Source: Mycobacteriaceae bacterium
GTDB lineage: Bacteria; Actinomycetota; Actinomycetes; Mycobacteriales; Mycobacteriaceae
DNA: 6,658 nt
Assembly: GCA_019242135.1 (NCBI GenBank)
Contig: JAFAWC010000494.1
Location: 1-6,658 of the forward strand
Direction: 5' to 3'
Below the pieces are notes generated by a model. It did no database searches, was not told the DNA's origin, and worked only from the letters and a program-made list of their open reading frames with translations. Shown here piece by piece: positions 5,905 through 6,658 of this stretch (position 1 is its first letter; every line of letters starts with the position of its first letter). Both the position numbers and the translations under genes were made by a program.

Positions 5905-6649
5905 ACGTGGCCTCGCGCAGCAACGCGATGTCGTCCTTGCGGCCGTCGTCGGCCGTTTCGCAGATCACCGGGGCGTCGGCCGCGGTGACCACCGCGACCA
6001 GCAGCTCGGTGTCGATCTCGCCGGCGCCCAGGTTGGCGTGCCGGTCCCGCCCCGAGCCCTGCGGGTCCCTGGAGTCGTTGCAGTGCACCAGGTCGATGCG
6101 CCCGGTGATGGATGTGATCCGTTCGACGGCGTCGATCAGCGCCTCGCCGGCCGCCCACGCGTGGCAGGTGTCGAGGCAGAAGCCGATGTCTTTGTCGCCG
6201 ATGCGGTCCCACAGGCGCGCGATCGTGTCGAAGTGGCGGGCCATGGCGTGGTCGCCGCCGGCGGTGTTCTCCAGATACACCGGCACCGTGCTCTCGAGTT
6301 GGTCGAGCGCCTTGCGCCACCGTTCGAATCCCGCGTCGAGATCGTCGTCGACGTGGCCACCGTGCACGATGACTGCTGCGGCGGCGATGTCGGCCGCCGC
6401 GTCGCAGGTGTCCTGCAGGATTTTGCGCGACGGGATGCGGATCCGGTTGTTGGCCGACGCCACATTGATGAGGTAGGGCGCGTGCACGTAGATCGGCACG
6501 GTCGACTCGCGCAGCCGCGCGGCATCGTTGCGCGGCGTCGGTTTCTTCCAGCTCTGCGGATTGCCAAGGAAGATCTGCACCGCGTCGGCGCCTTCCGCAT
6601 CCGCTGCCGCAAGCGGATCGTCCGGGCTTACGTGCGAACCAATGAGCAC
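5894..6649 (-). CDS. nfo: Endonuclease IV (AP endonuclease, DNA base excision repair)
   Basis: The 251-residue enzyme cuts DNA 5' of abasic sites and removes blocked 3' ends left by oxidative damage, using a three-zinc centre in a TIM barrel in the cytoplasm. All nine metal ligands expected from E. coli Nfo can be placed: His56 (VHAPYL), His96 (VHGGH), Glu127 (YLENTAGG), Asp160 and His163 (LDTCHAW), His189 (VHCND), Asp202 and His204 (RDRHANLG), Glu231 (CETAD). Asn-rich [12 protein letters not shown] (65-76) is also typical. The protein is shorter than E. coli Nfo (285 residues) but about the length of M. tuberculosis End (Rv0670), which it resembles strongly from memory. GTG at 6649 gives the family N-terminus MLIGSHVSP. 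Only 9 bases upstream are visible, without a Shine-Dalgarno. It converges on the secreted-protein gene with 13 bases between stops, and is not part of the importer operon. Confidence 0.96.
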   Translation of the reverse strand: MLIGSHVSPDDPLAAADAEGADAVQIFLGNPQSWKKPTPRNDAARLRESTVPIYVHAPYLINVASANNRIRIPSRKILQDTCDAAADIAAAAVIVHGGHVDDDLDAGFERWRKALDQLESTVPVYLENTAGGDHAMARHFDTIARLWDRIGDKDIGFCLDTCHAWAAGEALIDAVERITSITGRIDLVHCNDSRDPQGSGRDRHANLGAGEIDTELLVAVVTAADAPVICETADDGRKDDIALLREATSRQ

Positions 6650-6658
6650 CGGTTCAGT

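Noticed and set aside
5814..6320. Minus-strand open frame overlapping nfo in another frame
   Set aside because: Pro/Arg/His-rich translation; the overlapping nfo frame has all its metal-binding motifs intact.

Overview
The window reads as high-GC actinobacterial chromosome, most likely a rapidly growing Mycobacterium/Mycolicibacterium. Three things point there: GTG and TTG starts are common, nearly every base is coding, and the endonuclease IV at the right end closely resembles, from memory, the M. tuberculosis protein Rv0670. No RNA genes, mobile elements, CRISPR arrays or long repeats were seen, and no stretch above 300 bases lacks a gene.

Positions 1-5341 (minus strand, read right to left) form one compact operon for a peptide/opine-class (PepT-type) ABC importer. 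In transcription order it encodes a lipoprotein solute-binding protein (5341-3815), a DppB-like permease (3818-2835), a DppC-like permease (2838-2020), a double-ATPase subunit with DppD- and DppF-like halves fused (2023-407), and a START-like/SRPBCC protein cut by the left edge (410-1). Every junction is a 4-base stop/start overlap (TTGA once, ATGA three times), so the five genes are probably co-transcribed and translationally coupled. The lipoprotein should capture substrate outside the membrane, the two permeases form the channel, and the fused ATPase powers import. The layout matches the mycobacterial dppABCD cassette with its fused ATPase, but the substrate cannot be read from sequence. 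The role of the SRPBCC protein is open.

Positions 5368-5880 (plus strand) encode a small secreted protein of unknown function with four cysteines. It is transcribed divergently from the importer, and only about 26 bases separate the two likely start codons, so the promoters must overlap each other or the coding sequence. It converges, 13 bases apart, on nfo (5894-6649, minus strand), encoding endonuclease IV, a DNA repair enzyme with all nine expected metal ligands in place.

No clearly new multi-gene system is visible. The points most worth a second look are the SRPBCC gene coupled to the importer, the very tight divergent promoter with a perfect anti-Shine-Dalgarno match just inside the lipoprotein gene, and the uncharacterised secreted four-cysteine protein.
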